From contig JADWQD010000019.1 in NCBI GenBank assembly GCA_016110215.1, positions 310,001-374,000 of the forward strand: 64,000 nt of DNA, given 5' to 3'. Under the pieces are notes generated by a model. It saw nothing but the letters and a program-made list of their open reading frames with translations. It was not told the origin of the DNA and did not search any database. A program made the translations under genes and the position numbers. This DNA is from Capronia americana (Eukaryota > Ascomycota > Eurotiomycetes > Chaetothyriales > Herpotrichiellaceae). Positions 1 through 12,186 of the stretch are shown here, one piece after another (the first letter of the stretch is position 1; each line of letters starts with the position of its first letter).

Positions 1-3000
1 CAATTCTCTTAAGGCTCAAGGTTGATATGCAACGACTTCACTGCTGCATGTTAGCAAGGTTTCATTCCCATTTCAGCGACGATATCATGACGTTACGACC
101 GGCGGCTGACTATGCGCTTGGAAAGCTGATCAATCACCATGATGAATTATATGTCTCGGTGGGATCAATACTCTCCATTTGAGCTGGAGCGATGGCGCTG
201 GAGGTTCTGTCCGGGCATAGCGTGAGTAATAACGCTCTAGACGCACCCAGCGTCGAACTCGGCGAGGCAAGGGCTGTATGTATAAATAGACGGTGTCAGA
301 AGGGAACATGAATAGTGGGTCATTGCATGCTACGAGATTCGGAAGGATGAGACCCTAGAGTTCGGCGCAAAGAGTTGTACAACAGTCTTGCCTCCTGACG
401 AGCGCACACGAATGGTGGCAGTTCTCGATCATCAAGTCCCTCAATCCATCAACGATGCGTGCATGGCAATTAGTCTTCGCAGTTCCTTGCCTTATTGACT
501 ATGGTTCACTAACGGTTCGTAGTACAATTCCTTGGATCACTCCTCTTCTGGTGCTCGCTATCCCGATCACCTTGTACGTAGCATCTGGTTACTGGTTATG
601 TTTGCCCACCGATGACCTGGCTTCATCTGTCAACCGCTCCTCTTACTCACTGAGCACGCTTACGCGAATTGTTCGATCGCAGCGAGTCGAAGGAGTTCAT
701 ACCATTCTTTCTTTACCCCAGAATCTGTCATACTTTCCGCCGCAACTTGAACTGTGCCCAAGCGACGTAGACTCTCATCAGATAATTCGATGTTTAAACC
801 TGTCGAGCATCAGATGAAAACGATTCCAACCCGAACACAGTGGCGGACACGACTAACGTTGTCATTTTGTGTGGCATCGGAGCTGACATGGGTTAACGTG
901 AGTGAAAGGGATATCTCTACTAAATATGCACAAATACATTTCCTTCGCGATCAAAAACTACCGGGACAATAAATCCACCACAGAGGGAATCAGGCATCGG
1001 AGCTCCAACTCGGGTCTATGGACTTGTAGCGCTTTCCTAGATATATCATTTTCTGCAATCGAGATTTGTTGTACTCGCAGCCCACTTTTCCGGGAAATTC
1101 TGGCATTGAGTGAAGGAAATCTCTAGCGATTTCCAACCGTATTTCTCCTTCGTACGCAGAAACCAAACTCGAAATGCGTGACATAGTGAAGATTCAACGA
1201 ACAAGAGGTTGACAATATCTTTCTTCATACCGCGAGAAGGGATTTCTCGGACAACCCACGAAGTCACGATAGCGTTTGAAATCAACCCACACACAGATCG
1301 CACGATGGAAACCCGGCTCAGCAAGGTTGAGAACCGAGCAGACGAGCAAGGCTGCTCGATTGCCCTGAATTTTTGGCGCTTGTATCCTACTGTACTGTAA
1401 GTTGGTGGCATCATGCTTTTCATACGACGAGTGATGGCCGCGCCATCATATTGCGGCCTGGGTGTCATGCCATGCCATCGCCATCGAGAATCTACGTACC
1501 ACAAAGGAAGAGAGAGCTAGCTCGCACACGTCAAAGATTCCAGGATGACAAGGGTTCGGAGCATATCGGCTGGTGCACACTCGTCTCCAGAGCTGCCGAG
1601 TAATTAGAGCGGACGGAACTTTTGTAGTGGCGAGACAGACGAAGCAGGCAGTAGGCAGCAGGCAGCAGTCAAAGGAGATACAAGTTGAAACGGCGCTCTG
1701 GTGTATCACCCCCGGTCTCGACCAGGTCTGAGCTGGCTTGACGGCGAGTCGATCCACGAACTCATCGAGTGCCGAACTGAATGCATAGCCGTGGTGAAGG
1801 TCCAAAGCCAACTGTAACGTATCATCACCTACCTAGATGTATCTGGCTGCGTCGGGCCAGGTTTTGCGCCGTAGCATCCTGGCTGCTCGCCGCTTTGCTC
1901 AATCAACCCCCGGTTCAGTTTTTTTGCTTCCTTTCCCACTGACAGATCCCTGAGCGCTGCTAGGGTCTTCCTGAGTCCTGACCGTTTAGTCTCCCTCATC
2001 CAACATGATGAGACAGTGCCGCGGATGTCACCCTCGGCCTCGTAGCTGCCTCGAGCCCTACCTTCAGTGAGTTATGGGAGATCTTTGGAAAGCTCGTCAT
2101 ACGGTACGCAAGCGGCAGCGAAGCCTTCGGTCGCGCGTCAACCATGTGGCATAATCTCTGAGATCGTCACGGGCATGGAAGGCGCAGTTATATCCTACAT
2201 ATCAAAGATGATGAGTGTCGCTGTTAAGAGTCTCAGGGATGATGTTTGAGAGCCTTGATTAATCACTCTGGTGAAGATGCAAAGATCTCTACCTGGCCCA
2301 TGTCTAGAGACATCTTGATGGAAGGAAGGTACAAGGTCCAGCGCCCGTTTCATCCACAAACTTAATCCGATGCTCCACGTCTCAGATTCAGAAATGAAAA
2401 GATGTTGAATTTTCTCTCTCATTCTCATGCAACCCTCGCCGCGACGAGAGAAGCTCCTTTAAATAGACAAACAAGCCCTGATGTTTTTTAGACATCAGAT
2501 TAAACTTACACCAACGAATCGAAAGGGTGAATAGTGGTTATGACGGCGATGATGGAGTCGTGACCTTGGCTGTGGTTGAGGTTCAGGAATGGTTGATTGA
2601 TTGACCGACCGATCAAAGGAATGAATTAGTGCTCAGCCTCACTCGTTCAAAATACTTGGAAAGAACGGGCCACGATAACACTGCATCCATCGCATCACCA
2701 ACTCTTTACCTTATTGTTGCATCTATATGAGGTACAGAGCATAGGTGCTCCGTAGTGGGCGGGGACTCAAGTTCCAACTTCCAAGCTCGTTCCAGAATCT
2801 GGGATCCGGTATGGGAATCAGCAGCATTCAAGACGTTTCCGGAGACTGGATGCCCACCAAGAAAGGGACATACCGACGTTCTCCACCGGCAACACTGTAA
2901 TGACAGGAAAAAGATGCTTGCTTCTACCCTCGAGCGCTGTCTCATATGTCCTTCGCAGGCACTAAGGCCATTGTTCGAACTCAGGCCTTACGCCTGCAGA

Positions 3001-4852
3001 GTGGTCCCAACTCCAGTGTCAACTCAGTATGCTGTCTCTTATCCATACTTGACATCTTTCATCCGATGGGGACCAGCTGTGCTGCTCCTCGCGAAAGGAC
3101 GGCTCTTCCTATCAAGGCGGGCAGGAATTTGTCCATTAGTGGCATATAGTTATGCAATAGCATTCGAAAAATTTCGTGATATTATTTCCAAGCAAAGGTA
3201 GGCTCCCTCAGTGCCACATCATGATATTTGCCGGGCAGAAAATTGTGGTCAGCTCTCACTCACACCACGCAACGCTCTCAAAAGTCAAGAATAACACGAA
3301 CCCGACTGGCCCTGTTTGTCAAATACTCCCGGCGCGGCAGACTCTACCCTTGATGATAAGTCTTGTTGACCATATTCGGGTACAAGCTGGGCTATTGTCA
3401 GCATCATCGCTCCCTACGGAAGCATCAATTCGTTGCATAGCCCGCAGGATCGAGTTGGTTGAAGCGCTGGTCTCGGCCGAGTGTATCAGCATACCGAAGA
3501 AGCATATCACCGGTATCCTTCCCATCCCGAAAAGCGAAACAAACCGTGTTGATTGTGAACGTGACGTCAAGACAAAGTCTCCGTTGGGCATTGTTGACTT
3601 CCCCCGGAGGAAGCGTGGCATAGATTGACAGTGAAGGATTGATCATTGCAGAAGGCACCAAATACACCTACAAAGAGCTAGGTGACGATGCGCCGCGCTG
3701 GACTACTCTTCGTCTGCTGATGAGATCTCGTCCCCGGTATGGTGCTACAAATCACTCCACGGCGTACCCTCATGGTCCACATAGGGTTACATACTTCATT
3801 GGGGCAATATTGTTGCGTTTTTGGCGTGCAAGGGACCGGGGATTAAACATACTGATCCGCAATAAGTATTGGAGGTGATGCTGTCCACTTGTTCAGATGG
3901 TTGCCTTGATCGTGATTCAGAACCATGCTTGCGGGATGAGAATTTCTGAGCGTCGAACATGTCTGCGCCTCCCGCCCTGCCAGCCCATGTTGCACATGCT
4001 GAGATGACTGCTTCCCTCCTCGAGGCGAAGAAAGGCGGCCATTTACGAGCAGCTCATTTTCTTTACATGAAGAAGTGCTGGTGAGGCGTCCGTCCGTGAA
4101 TCACGGCAGATTGGGAGCGCAAATACTGGACGTTGAGGACTGTCATTGGACTGACCGATTGACTGCGCTGTGGCCAATTGAAGCCGTACAGCACGCCGTG
4201 TTGGACCGTGATTGGGAAACGTGGACTCTCTTCCGGGATGTCCAGAGATTGAAGCGGCGAACAATTGGCGAGAAAGCGTCAGCCATACTGTACCGTAGCG
4301 CTACTAAAATCGTGTGGGCAGACGCAAGATGCTCGTCGCTGGGAATGAATGATCTTCGAATGAAATTTGGTTGATTCATCCTTCCGGGCAGCTATTTTCG
4401 CTTCATCGAAACCAGTAAACTCGAGCATAAGCAAATAGTAGACATATACCTAAAATCAGCGACGGGTTGGGGCTTGACAAACTTAGTATACAGGGTGCTG
4501 CTTGCCTAAACCGAACGCCTAGCTAGACCGGCCTCAAGGCCTGCCCGTAATCCGCAGTGATTCTCTATTACCGCTACCCCCGTAAAAGCATGATGGATAA
4601 CAACGAGACATGAACGCAGGTGGTTTCTCAGGCAGTAGATCCAGAAAACAGAACACAAATATGCTTTGACGCAGTGTCAGAAATCACGAGAACGACGGTC
4701 ACTAGAAAGGAACAGATTGGCCAGGAAGAGGGACGCCGAAATCAATGTGTATCCTTTGGCGAGACCAGACTTTGGTTGGATGCAAGTAAAGCTGTTGTGG
4801 TGTGTATTCCAAGCGGGCAGCAGCTATGTGGAGGGCGGCCGAGCATTAGCAT
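1..4852. other. Gene-poor region, no supported gene
   Basis: I see no gene that can be supported here. Open frames exist on both strands but none exceeds about 150 codons, none shows a recognisable domain, and overlapping frames look equally plausible. A short plus-strand frame at about 3963-4088 (starting MSAPPALPAHV) stops after roughly 40 codons and cannot be extended. The stretch may be intergenic DNA or old decayed sequence; no transposon ends, long repeats or RNA genes were recognised. Confidence 0.5.
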
Positions 4853-6571
4853 CTATTCAGCGGACATCCGTGAGGATCGCAACCCCTGGAACCGAATGGC
4901 TTGCTCGATGATCTCTCCAGTGCGGACGGACGGGCCCAATCTAAGGAGAGGCGACGAGCCAAGCAGGGCTGTGTCGTTTGCAATGCTCTTCGGGTCAAAG
5001 TATCGGGAGAGAGTATTGGCGCGCATCGTCTGTTGATCGGCAAGGGATCGATGTTTGGCAAAATCCACCGCGGACCCGTCCTCGAACCAGTGTGTCAGGA
5101 ATGCGCGCTCCAATTGTTCAGCCTCTGCTCCTGGGTGTAGCTGCTCTGCGATGGAGATTAGCCTGTCCAAAGTTCGTGGGAGATACAGCAACCGCTTTAG
5201 CATCCAGGCATTGATGAAACGGGCAGTCTCAAGTGCGGCCTCGTCGTCGTCGCCGGCGGTGCTTTCAAGAACGGCTCCGAAGTTATTGTCGTGTGTCTGG
5301 AGTCTGCGACGCACCGAGACCTGCTTGTCACTCTCCGTGGCGGTTGCTCCGAGTGATTCCGCGGTGAAGCTGTCCGTCAGAAGTTCGAGTTCGGCGGAAT
5401 CCTCGTCGACCACGGACACAGGGAAGTCGTCGTTTGAGGGGGCCGGGACATCGGGGTTGTCTATGAGTTGCTGTAAAGCCTCCAGGACGAGTCTCGCATA
5501 TTCCAGTTGCTCCAGCAAAACCCCTGCTTCGCGCTCAGAGGATTCGAGAAAGGCAAGAGAGTCATCGTCCAACCTGACGCCGAGCTTGGCTTTCGACTTC
5601 TGCTCTTCCAGAAGCTGTGCGCGTTCCGTGTAAAGTTCAGACAAACTTTCCTGAAGAGCATCCACGTCTCCAAGTTGAGTTAGGTATCGAATGACGTCGG
5701 CAGACTGCTCATTAAAGCCGTTTTCAGCCGTGGCTTGACCGTGCAGTAGATCCGAGGAGGTTTCATGGTTCAGATTCGGGCTCGCAGATGTTGGCCGGAG
5801 AAAGTTGTCCAAATATGTACCGGAACGGTGCAGAGATTGGATGATGTCGTCTTCGATCTTCTTGTATCTTGCTTCATCCGCCTGCAGGGAAGCAAATTGG
5901 CCATTGCTTAGGGTGTCGAGTTGTTGCTGAAGCTCCTGAACTTTGGCCGCCAGACCATTAGTCCCGTCCGGGGGGTTAGTGTGATCGGTGATGTGGTGCA
6001 CGAACCCATCCAAGGCACGGAGAAGACTTTCGATCTGTTTCAACAGCGGACCTCTCATGGAATTCAGCTCAAAGACCTGGTCGAGCACGCGTTGGTTTGT
6101 GGCTCGGACCACCTCGAATGCCGAGACATACGCATCGAGAGGGGGATTCACTCGGTGCGACTCAGTGTCACGGTCGACATTTCGTTCGCTCTGCACGTCG
6201 TCTCTGGAGCTGGCCTTTCGTGGTACGGACGTCTGTATTTCGGACGGCCTGGCCTCCTCAACTCCCGGGGCTTCAACATCAGAGTCCTGAACAAGATCAT
6301 AGGCCGAGAACTCTGCCGGCTCCGGCTCCGGCTCCGGATCATGATATTTCGAGGCGTGGCTCGAGGCACTTTCCACACTGCTCTCCGAGGCCTGTAACTG
6401 GTGTTTTCTGTAGGGTCCAATGCTATCTGGTTGTTCACTGCAAGCCGGGTATAAGCAAGAAAAACGGGAGATAATCGACCACAGCCCTTACTCATTGCGG
6501 AAGTATCGGGGCCACTGGAAAAACCGCCTGTGCAGAGGCCACTTGGTGAGGAAATGCCACGTTGAACGCAT
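4853..6571 (-). CDS. Coiled-coil protein of unknown function, module 1
   Basis: I do not recognise the family. The long frame opens at a GTG, so I looked upstream and found a 5' exon at 6492-6571 (ATG at 6571, protein starting MRSTWHFL) joined by a 54-nt GTAAGG...TTGCAG intron to 4853-6437. The join is in frame and gives 554 residues. Visible parts are a basic aromatic-rich N-terminus, an acidic EPEPEPEP run, a disordered stretch, Gln/Leu/Glu-rich coiled coils in the middle, and a C-terminal helical segment INAWMLKRLLY followed about 45 residues later by HWFEDGSA. The genes at 12187-13888 and 20698-22431 share this layout, and the 12187 gene also has the phase-2 first intron inside an Asp codon. 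It is divergent from the DUF6590 gene at 7438, so co-expression is likely. No signal peptide or membrane span is evident. Function is unknown. Confidence 0.75.
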
Positions 6572-7437
6572 TCATATGTGGATGCCATACGTGACACCCA
6601 AGCATGCGACTTTCACAGGAAGATGGAACCAGAAGTCGAAATCGGGTGCAGGGCTTCGGACAGGAGGGTAGGAATGCGGCTCGTACTTGAATGATGGGTT
6701 GCGGCGTAGGCGAGGGCCTGGTCGAGCGAGCCACGGGGCACGTTGACGTGCCGCACCCCCCTTGGCTGAATTCATCTGCAAGGGTGAGTCGACTGTGCTC
6801 TGTGTAGTGGCTGTTCCGGGCCAGGGGGGGTGGTTTCCTGGTGGCTGCTAAGGAGCCAGTCCGGGGACACCCAGAAGTGCCTACCACAGCGGTAGGCATG
6901 CCCGCAGCGACGCTAAGTAAAGCCTTGCACAGGATTGGCGGCGCCGGCGACTCTAGCAGCAAATTCAGGAATTGCCCAATATGGCCGCCGCACATCCTCT
7001 TGTCATCCTCCGCGAGGCGTCCATGTTCGGTACGGTCAATACCGTCTCGGTTCGTCAGATTAGCCCCCCTAAAAGTCCGTAGAGTCCTTCTCTCCAGTTA
7101 GCCGCCGGTCTGCATGGCCATGCAGCACGGCAGAGAACCTCATTCGCCAACGACGGCCGTCTGCTTGCATCTTCTCGTCCGTGAACACATGATTCCTCGA
7201 CGCTGGATGCTAGCTTGACAACTAAAGCAATGAGGGTTCGCGCAGCACATCGTCTCTATCCAACATGCACGCCCTCCCACGTTTCGCTCGGCACCCTGAC
7301 CAGCTGGGCTTGCCGAAGCGGACAGAGCCCCGCCTGGCTCCTTACGAGTTATATATCATCCACGACCGGGCCTGTGCGTTTGGAGGGACGACCGGTCACA
7401 TTTCAAACTTGAGCTTGAGCCCGAGCCTGTCCGTAGT
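6572..7437. promoter_or_regulatory. Divergent promoter region, module 1
   Basis: This 866-bp gap separates the 5' ends of the coiled-coil gene and the DUF6590 gene, so it must hold the promoters of both. It contains CACCCCCCTTGGCTG at 6754-6768, which recurs exactly in the equivalent gap of module 2 (14197-14211). A near-perfect inverted GGCACGTTGACGTGCC lies at about 6737-6752. Open frames inside it look non-coding. No TATA box is assigned with confidence. Confidence 0.5.
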
Positions 7438-8743
7438 ATGAGTTCGAGATGCCACAGCCCAGTGGTACCGACCCTCGTCGTAAGTACCCTCCATAGGCGC
7501 ACAGGAGAGAAGCGTCGTGTTAATGTCCAGCAGCAAAGGCCCGTGATGCGCGGGAGACTGCAAGCAGACCCGAGCCCATAGGGCAACCAAGGTGATTGCT
7601 GGACGTTCGGATATGTCGCTTTGTTGCTCATCGTCGCAGCCACGTACCGCGGTACCGGCCAGAGGCACAGCTGCCCAGCCATCATCAGCCTGTCTACAGC
7701 ACTTCTCCGAGCAATGCGAGAAACCCAGTGTTTCCTCGCCCAGAGTGAGCATTTCCCACCCGAGGACGACCACGCTACTCATTGACCGCAGCCTGCAAGC
7801 CAACTATGCCCCTGCTCCCGGCGTCACGAGGCCTCCACAGCGCCAATATGTTCAAACCACAACAGTGCCCTCTGCCACCCAAGGCATGGTAACACACAAC
7901 ACCGTTCAGTATTCAAATCCACAGATAACCACGCGTGTCCAGCCTCGTGCTCCCCCCCGTGAGGGCGATCCTGTCGACAGCCTCGGCTCTGGCTTCGCCG
8001 GCATCCAACTTCAGAACACACCCAGGACTACCCTGAACAATGCCGTGCCGGGGGGAGCCAATCAACAACCTTCAACAGAACCCCACGTCCCCCAGCGAGC
8101 TCCGGCAAATGCTCCAGCAAATGCTCCAACGGACTCGACTCTGCGAAGGTATTCTGTGCCAGCCGAAGCGACCTTTTTCCAGAATCAGAGAAGGCTGGAC
8201 GACAGGTACTTCGTGAGACCTTCATCCTTTTACGTAGTCGGCCGAGTGTTCGCAGTGCTTTGGCACGAGGGCTTCAACAGCATGACGTCCCAAAACACCT
8301 ACGTCAGTGACAACAATGACAACAGAGTCCAAATCAGCACCGGGCTGTTTGGCGAGCCCATCTACAGCTCGATCCGCCGGATGGTCGTTGTTCGACAGGA
8401 CCGGGGTTACTGCGTCTGCCTTCAGATCAACACTTATGGCAACCGCGGGCTCTCAAAGTTCAAGAACTCGTCCGAGGATGTTGAAGCCCACTCGCGGATT
8501 TACATGGTCGGCACGGAGCCGAAATGGCTTGAGAAAGAAACGCTCACGTCGAGCAGAGAGGACATCGCCGTTGTCGGAGTCAGTCCGGAGCAGAGACTGT
8601 CCGTTGCAAGCCGTCTCTGTTACGGCCGGGTTCATACCGTGGAACATACGGTCAAATCCCTTCACGTCGGGCAGGTCACCGAAGCCAGCCAGGCGTACTT
8701 GCTCGGGTATTTCAGAGAGCGCCAGGCTCGAAACGTCAGGTAA
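7438..8743 (+). CDS. DUF6590-domain protein, module 1
   Basis: The last ~180 residues form a DUF6590 domain, a fungal family of unknown function. Landmarks are VVGRVFAVLWHEGF, SSIRRMVVVRQDRGY, INTYGNRGLS, AHSRIY, a VASRL segment and the VEHTVKSLHVGQV stretch. The uninterrupted frame upstream lacks a good ATG (it opens at a GTG at 7592). My preferred model is exons 7438-7480, 7663-7744 and 7792-8743, in frame, 358 residues. The 47-nt intron 7745-7791 (GTGAGC...CGCAG, with TTGAC near its end) is fairly supported. The first intron is less sure, and an unspliced start at ATG 7613 is the alternative. The N-terminal half is Pro/Gln/Thr-rich and disordered. Unlike its two paralogues it has no N-terminal helical domain. 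It is divergently paired with the coiled-coil gene at 4853-6571. Confidence 0.8.
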
Positions 8744-11700
8744 AAGCACCAGCAACGGATATGAATGTGCGGGAGCGACATTTTACCCACCGTCTACCGG
8801 GACAGCACGGGACTCTCTCGCTCTCCATTTACACAAAATAATACGTTTTATGCCGCGATGACACCCGACTCATCGTTACGTTTCCTCTTTCGCGCGCGGA
8901 CAAGCAGATGGCCGGAGGTATAGCTCCCAGGGGCCCGCGCATGTGGGCCTGCGCATGGCGATGATAATCTAGTTTCACGATCACACAAAGTTGACTGGAC
9001 TTCTGGATCGTCACAGAGACGACCGAACAGAATTTGCACAGTTTTACGCGGAGTTGATGGGGATCACTTTTGCGAAACTTGGATGGATATTCAGGTTTCG
9101 ATTCGAAATTGCACGATTCGAGAGCTTTGGATTTTTTCCAGCTCCTGGCTCAGCGTTTTCATTCATTTCCAATAGTGGAATTATATGATATTGACGAGGT
9201 GTGCATGGAATCATGAAAATAATTAGCTTGGACTGTGCAAGAATCGCGCAGACAGACGCCTTCAAGTCTACCAACTACACATTCATCCTAACGATGTTAT
9301 GACAACCCTATCTCCCGTGACGGATGGGTTCAGATGCGCATTGTAAAGGAAGAACTCAGCTACACCATGGAGTCCATGCCGCTCACCGGATGGGCACCCC
9401 CTCCCCCCCTTTCCGCAGAGCCTCATCGCGGGGTCGCTGAGCTGGATTCCCGCCGGGATGCCCCCCCACGCACGACCTCGTAAAGCGAGCGACCCAGAAA
9501 CACGAGACCGAGACCCGTCGCGAATCCAAGTTCACTTTTCACATGCTCCGCGTCAAGCTCTGGCTCTAACCCTAGCTATTCCAGGACACGCGCAGGTCGC
9601 AATTCCGAGTTCAGCTGGTCAGCTGGTAATTGATTCCTCGTATGATACATAGATAGATGACGACACAATTGCTCCCTAGGTATCGGGGCTTGTATTCTCT
9701 AGTGAAGAAGTACATACAGTAACTTAGCGGACGCTGCCGGGTATATACGTAGGACGATCGAAGGACGGATGAATGAGTGAGTGATGCTTACGACCCTTGA
9801 GAAGAAGAAAAAAACCAAAGTACAGGAATTAAGCTACGTAGTACGCAGTGCCTGGACGCTATGTATCGTCCATCCCACACCAAGGCCGGGGAGGGGGAAG
9901 CCTTCGAGCCACGGCAACTCAGCCCGTCCTGTCGCCCTCCCTGCCTTGTAAGCGCAAAAATTCCCAAAAGTCGACATGGGCAACGACCCAGTCTGTCTCC
10001 ATGGGCTTCTGGAAGTACGCGGATCCGAAGGCACGGGTATGCATATGAATAATGCAACTAAGTAAGTAAAGTAGAGAGAGAGAGATTGCGCTGCGAGCAA
10101 ATGAGCATCCTGGGTTCAGCCGTCCCAGGAAGACGGAAGACTATCAATGCGCCGGCTTGCTTCGGCTTCGAGCGGGTAGGGATGCATCGTCGAAATATGC
10201 TTGCGATGTGGGAGAGAGCAAATCACCGGGCTGGACGCCATCCACTGCAGCAAGGCTTATGCATGAGCCCGGACGGCGAAGATGGGAATGGCAATGGGAT
10301 AGGCCACGCCCCGTCGCTTCCTATGTCCTGAGATAGAAGGGGAGTGGGAGGGGCCGCAGACAACGAACTTTTTACTTACTTACTCTGCCTCTCTTTCTAA
10401 TTTCAGGCCCTGCGCCCTCGTTAAGTTGTCGCCCGTCCGATCAGTGATGGATGAATCACGAGGATCGCGTATTTCTGCCCGATGTTGACATTCATGGAAG
10501 CCGAGGCACTATGGCCTTTGTGATCGACCCAAGCGGATATGTACATCCTGGACACGGATCTTCAGACTCTGCCCGCAACGGATACAATCGACACCAACAC
10601 CGCACTGCCGGTCGGGCGAATGCCGCTGCGAACAGACAAGACCCAAGGAATTGCATTTCCAATCGTCGTCGCTCTTATCTATCTCCAGCCGGAGACTGGA
10701 TCGTCGGAACACTGACCGTGTTTGCTGTTTGCATCGATGCTGCCGCCCGACACGAGCCTGGTTTCCACTTGGCTGTTGAAGTTTGGAACTTGGTGTTAAT
10801 CAAAGCACTGGGCGAGCTGGGACCCGGCCTTCGAAAATAGAGTCAATCTAATTACCCATCACGCTGCGTGCGGGTGTATTTGCAAGAAGGCCGGGCTCAG
10901 GCATTCTATACTCCGTGCAGGACGCTCCGAATACCTTCGGTACCCAGTACGAGGCTGAGGAATCGTTCAGAGGCAAACCGGGACCAGTGGAGTCTCGATG
11001 CATAAGTATTGTGGAGGGTGGGTACACAGTGCATACTTGGGGAGTGGACACGATCTGAGCAGTACTGTGTGCGGTAGTTACAGACCCAACTAAGCTCGGG
11101 ATTCTTAGTGAACTCGTCGTCCCGTCCCAGGGGCAACTGCCGGGAGTGCTGCGAGTCAGTGCATACAGGTGCATATTAGACCGATCCTTCCGTAGAAATT
11201 AGGCACCCCAATAACACTTTCGTTAAAGCTTACCTTCGATCGGCCGGACATTGCGCGCGTTGCAACTCACTGATTGTCTGAAGCGGCTGGGCCAGTCGCG
11301 CCCGTCATGAGAGGAGGGATCAGATGCTGTCGTCGCGTGCCGCGTTATTGTTCAGGGTGGTGGTTGGCCTCGAGAATGCGTCGTCATGACATGTTGGATT
11401 TTGACTGCCTGTCAGAGAGGCATCAGGACGCCTTCAGCTTGATTTTCGTAAGGGCATTCCTGGGAAAAAGAGGTCGATTGAACTTCTGGCCAATCTGAAC
11501 AAATTACCCGCGACGGAAGATGCTCGTTTACGAGATTGATCACTTTTACCATCCTGGTAACATTCAACGCCTTCTCGGTGCGATTGGCCAGCCTCACCAT
11601 CCTGGCACCATCTATGTAGCATGATTGAGGCTGTCCAGACCAGCGGATGGTGATAATGATTCACATGTGATAGTGTCATGACCGCTGCGTGGAGATCAGA

Positions 11701-12186
11701 CGCATCAACCCAAAGGGGTACGGTCCCCAAGAGATCGGTTAGAAGGGATGAGGCCAAGTCTCCCCAGGACACTGAAAGCCATCGCCTGACCGCATCTTGG
11801 CCATTTCCTAAACATACAGCCGAGACATGACGAAGATCTTGGTGTTGCCCAGTGGGACAACAACTCTGGTCGTCTGAATCACGAGTCTCTACCGTCTTGG
11901 TAAGCAGTATTGAAACTTGGTCCCGGCCCTTTGATAGGGCCGGAGTGCAATCCTAGGTGTGCGGGCTTGCAATTAGCCGGAAGCTTTCGGTCGCAGCTGG
12001 GCTTTCAGCGAGTGACTAGGCTCAGGTAGCCTCAGCAGATGGACGTCGAGTTGGAAACATACCCCAAGAGACCCGAGACGCGCAACTGCCATCTACAGCA
12101 AATACATGCCACAGTCGTAGAAAGATCCGAACAATCAGGGGCATCTCGCACTTAGTCGAAGTCAAAGGCTTATTGGGAGCATATAG
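8744..12186. other. Spacer between modules 1 and 2, no supported gene
   Basis: This is 3.4 kb without a supported gene. The largest frames (about 130 codons at 10451-10840 plus, 108 codons at 10848-11174 minus) have no recognisable domain, splice support or paralogue. A relatively AT-rich patch lies at about 9040-9290. A short GA-rich run is at 10071-10084. Terminators of the two flanking genes (8743 and 12187) must lie near the ends. Confidence 0.45.

Noticed and set aside
3963..4088. Short frame with MTASLLEAKK, faintly like a cyanase N-terminus
   Set aside because: Match is only a few residues and the following sequence does not continue the family in any frame.
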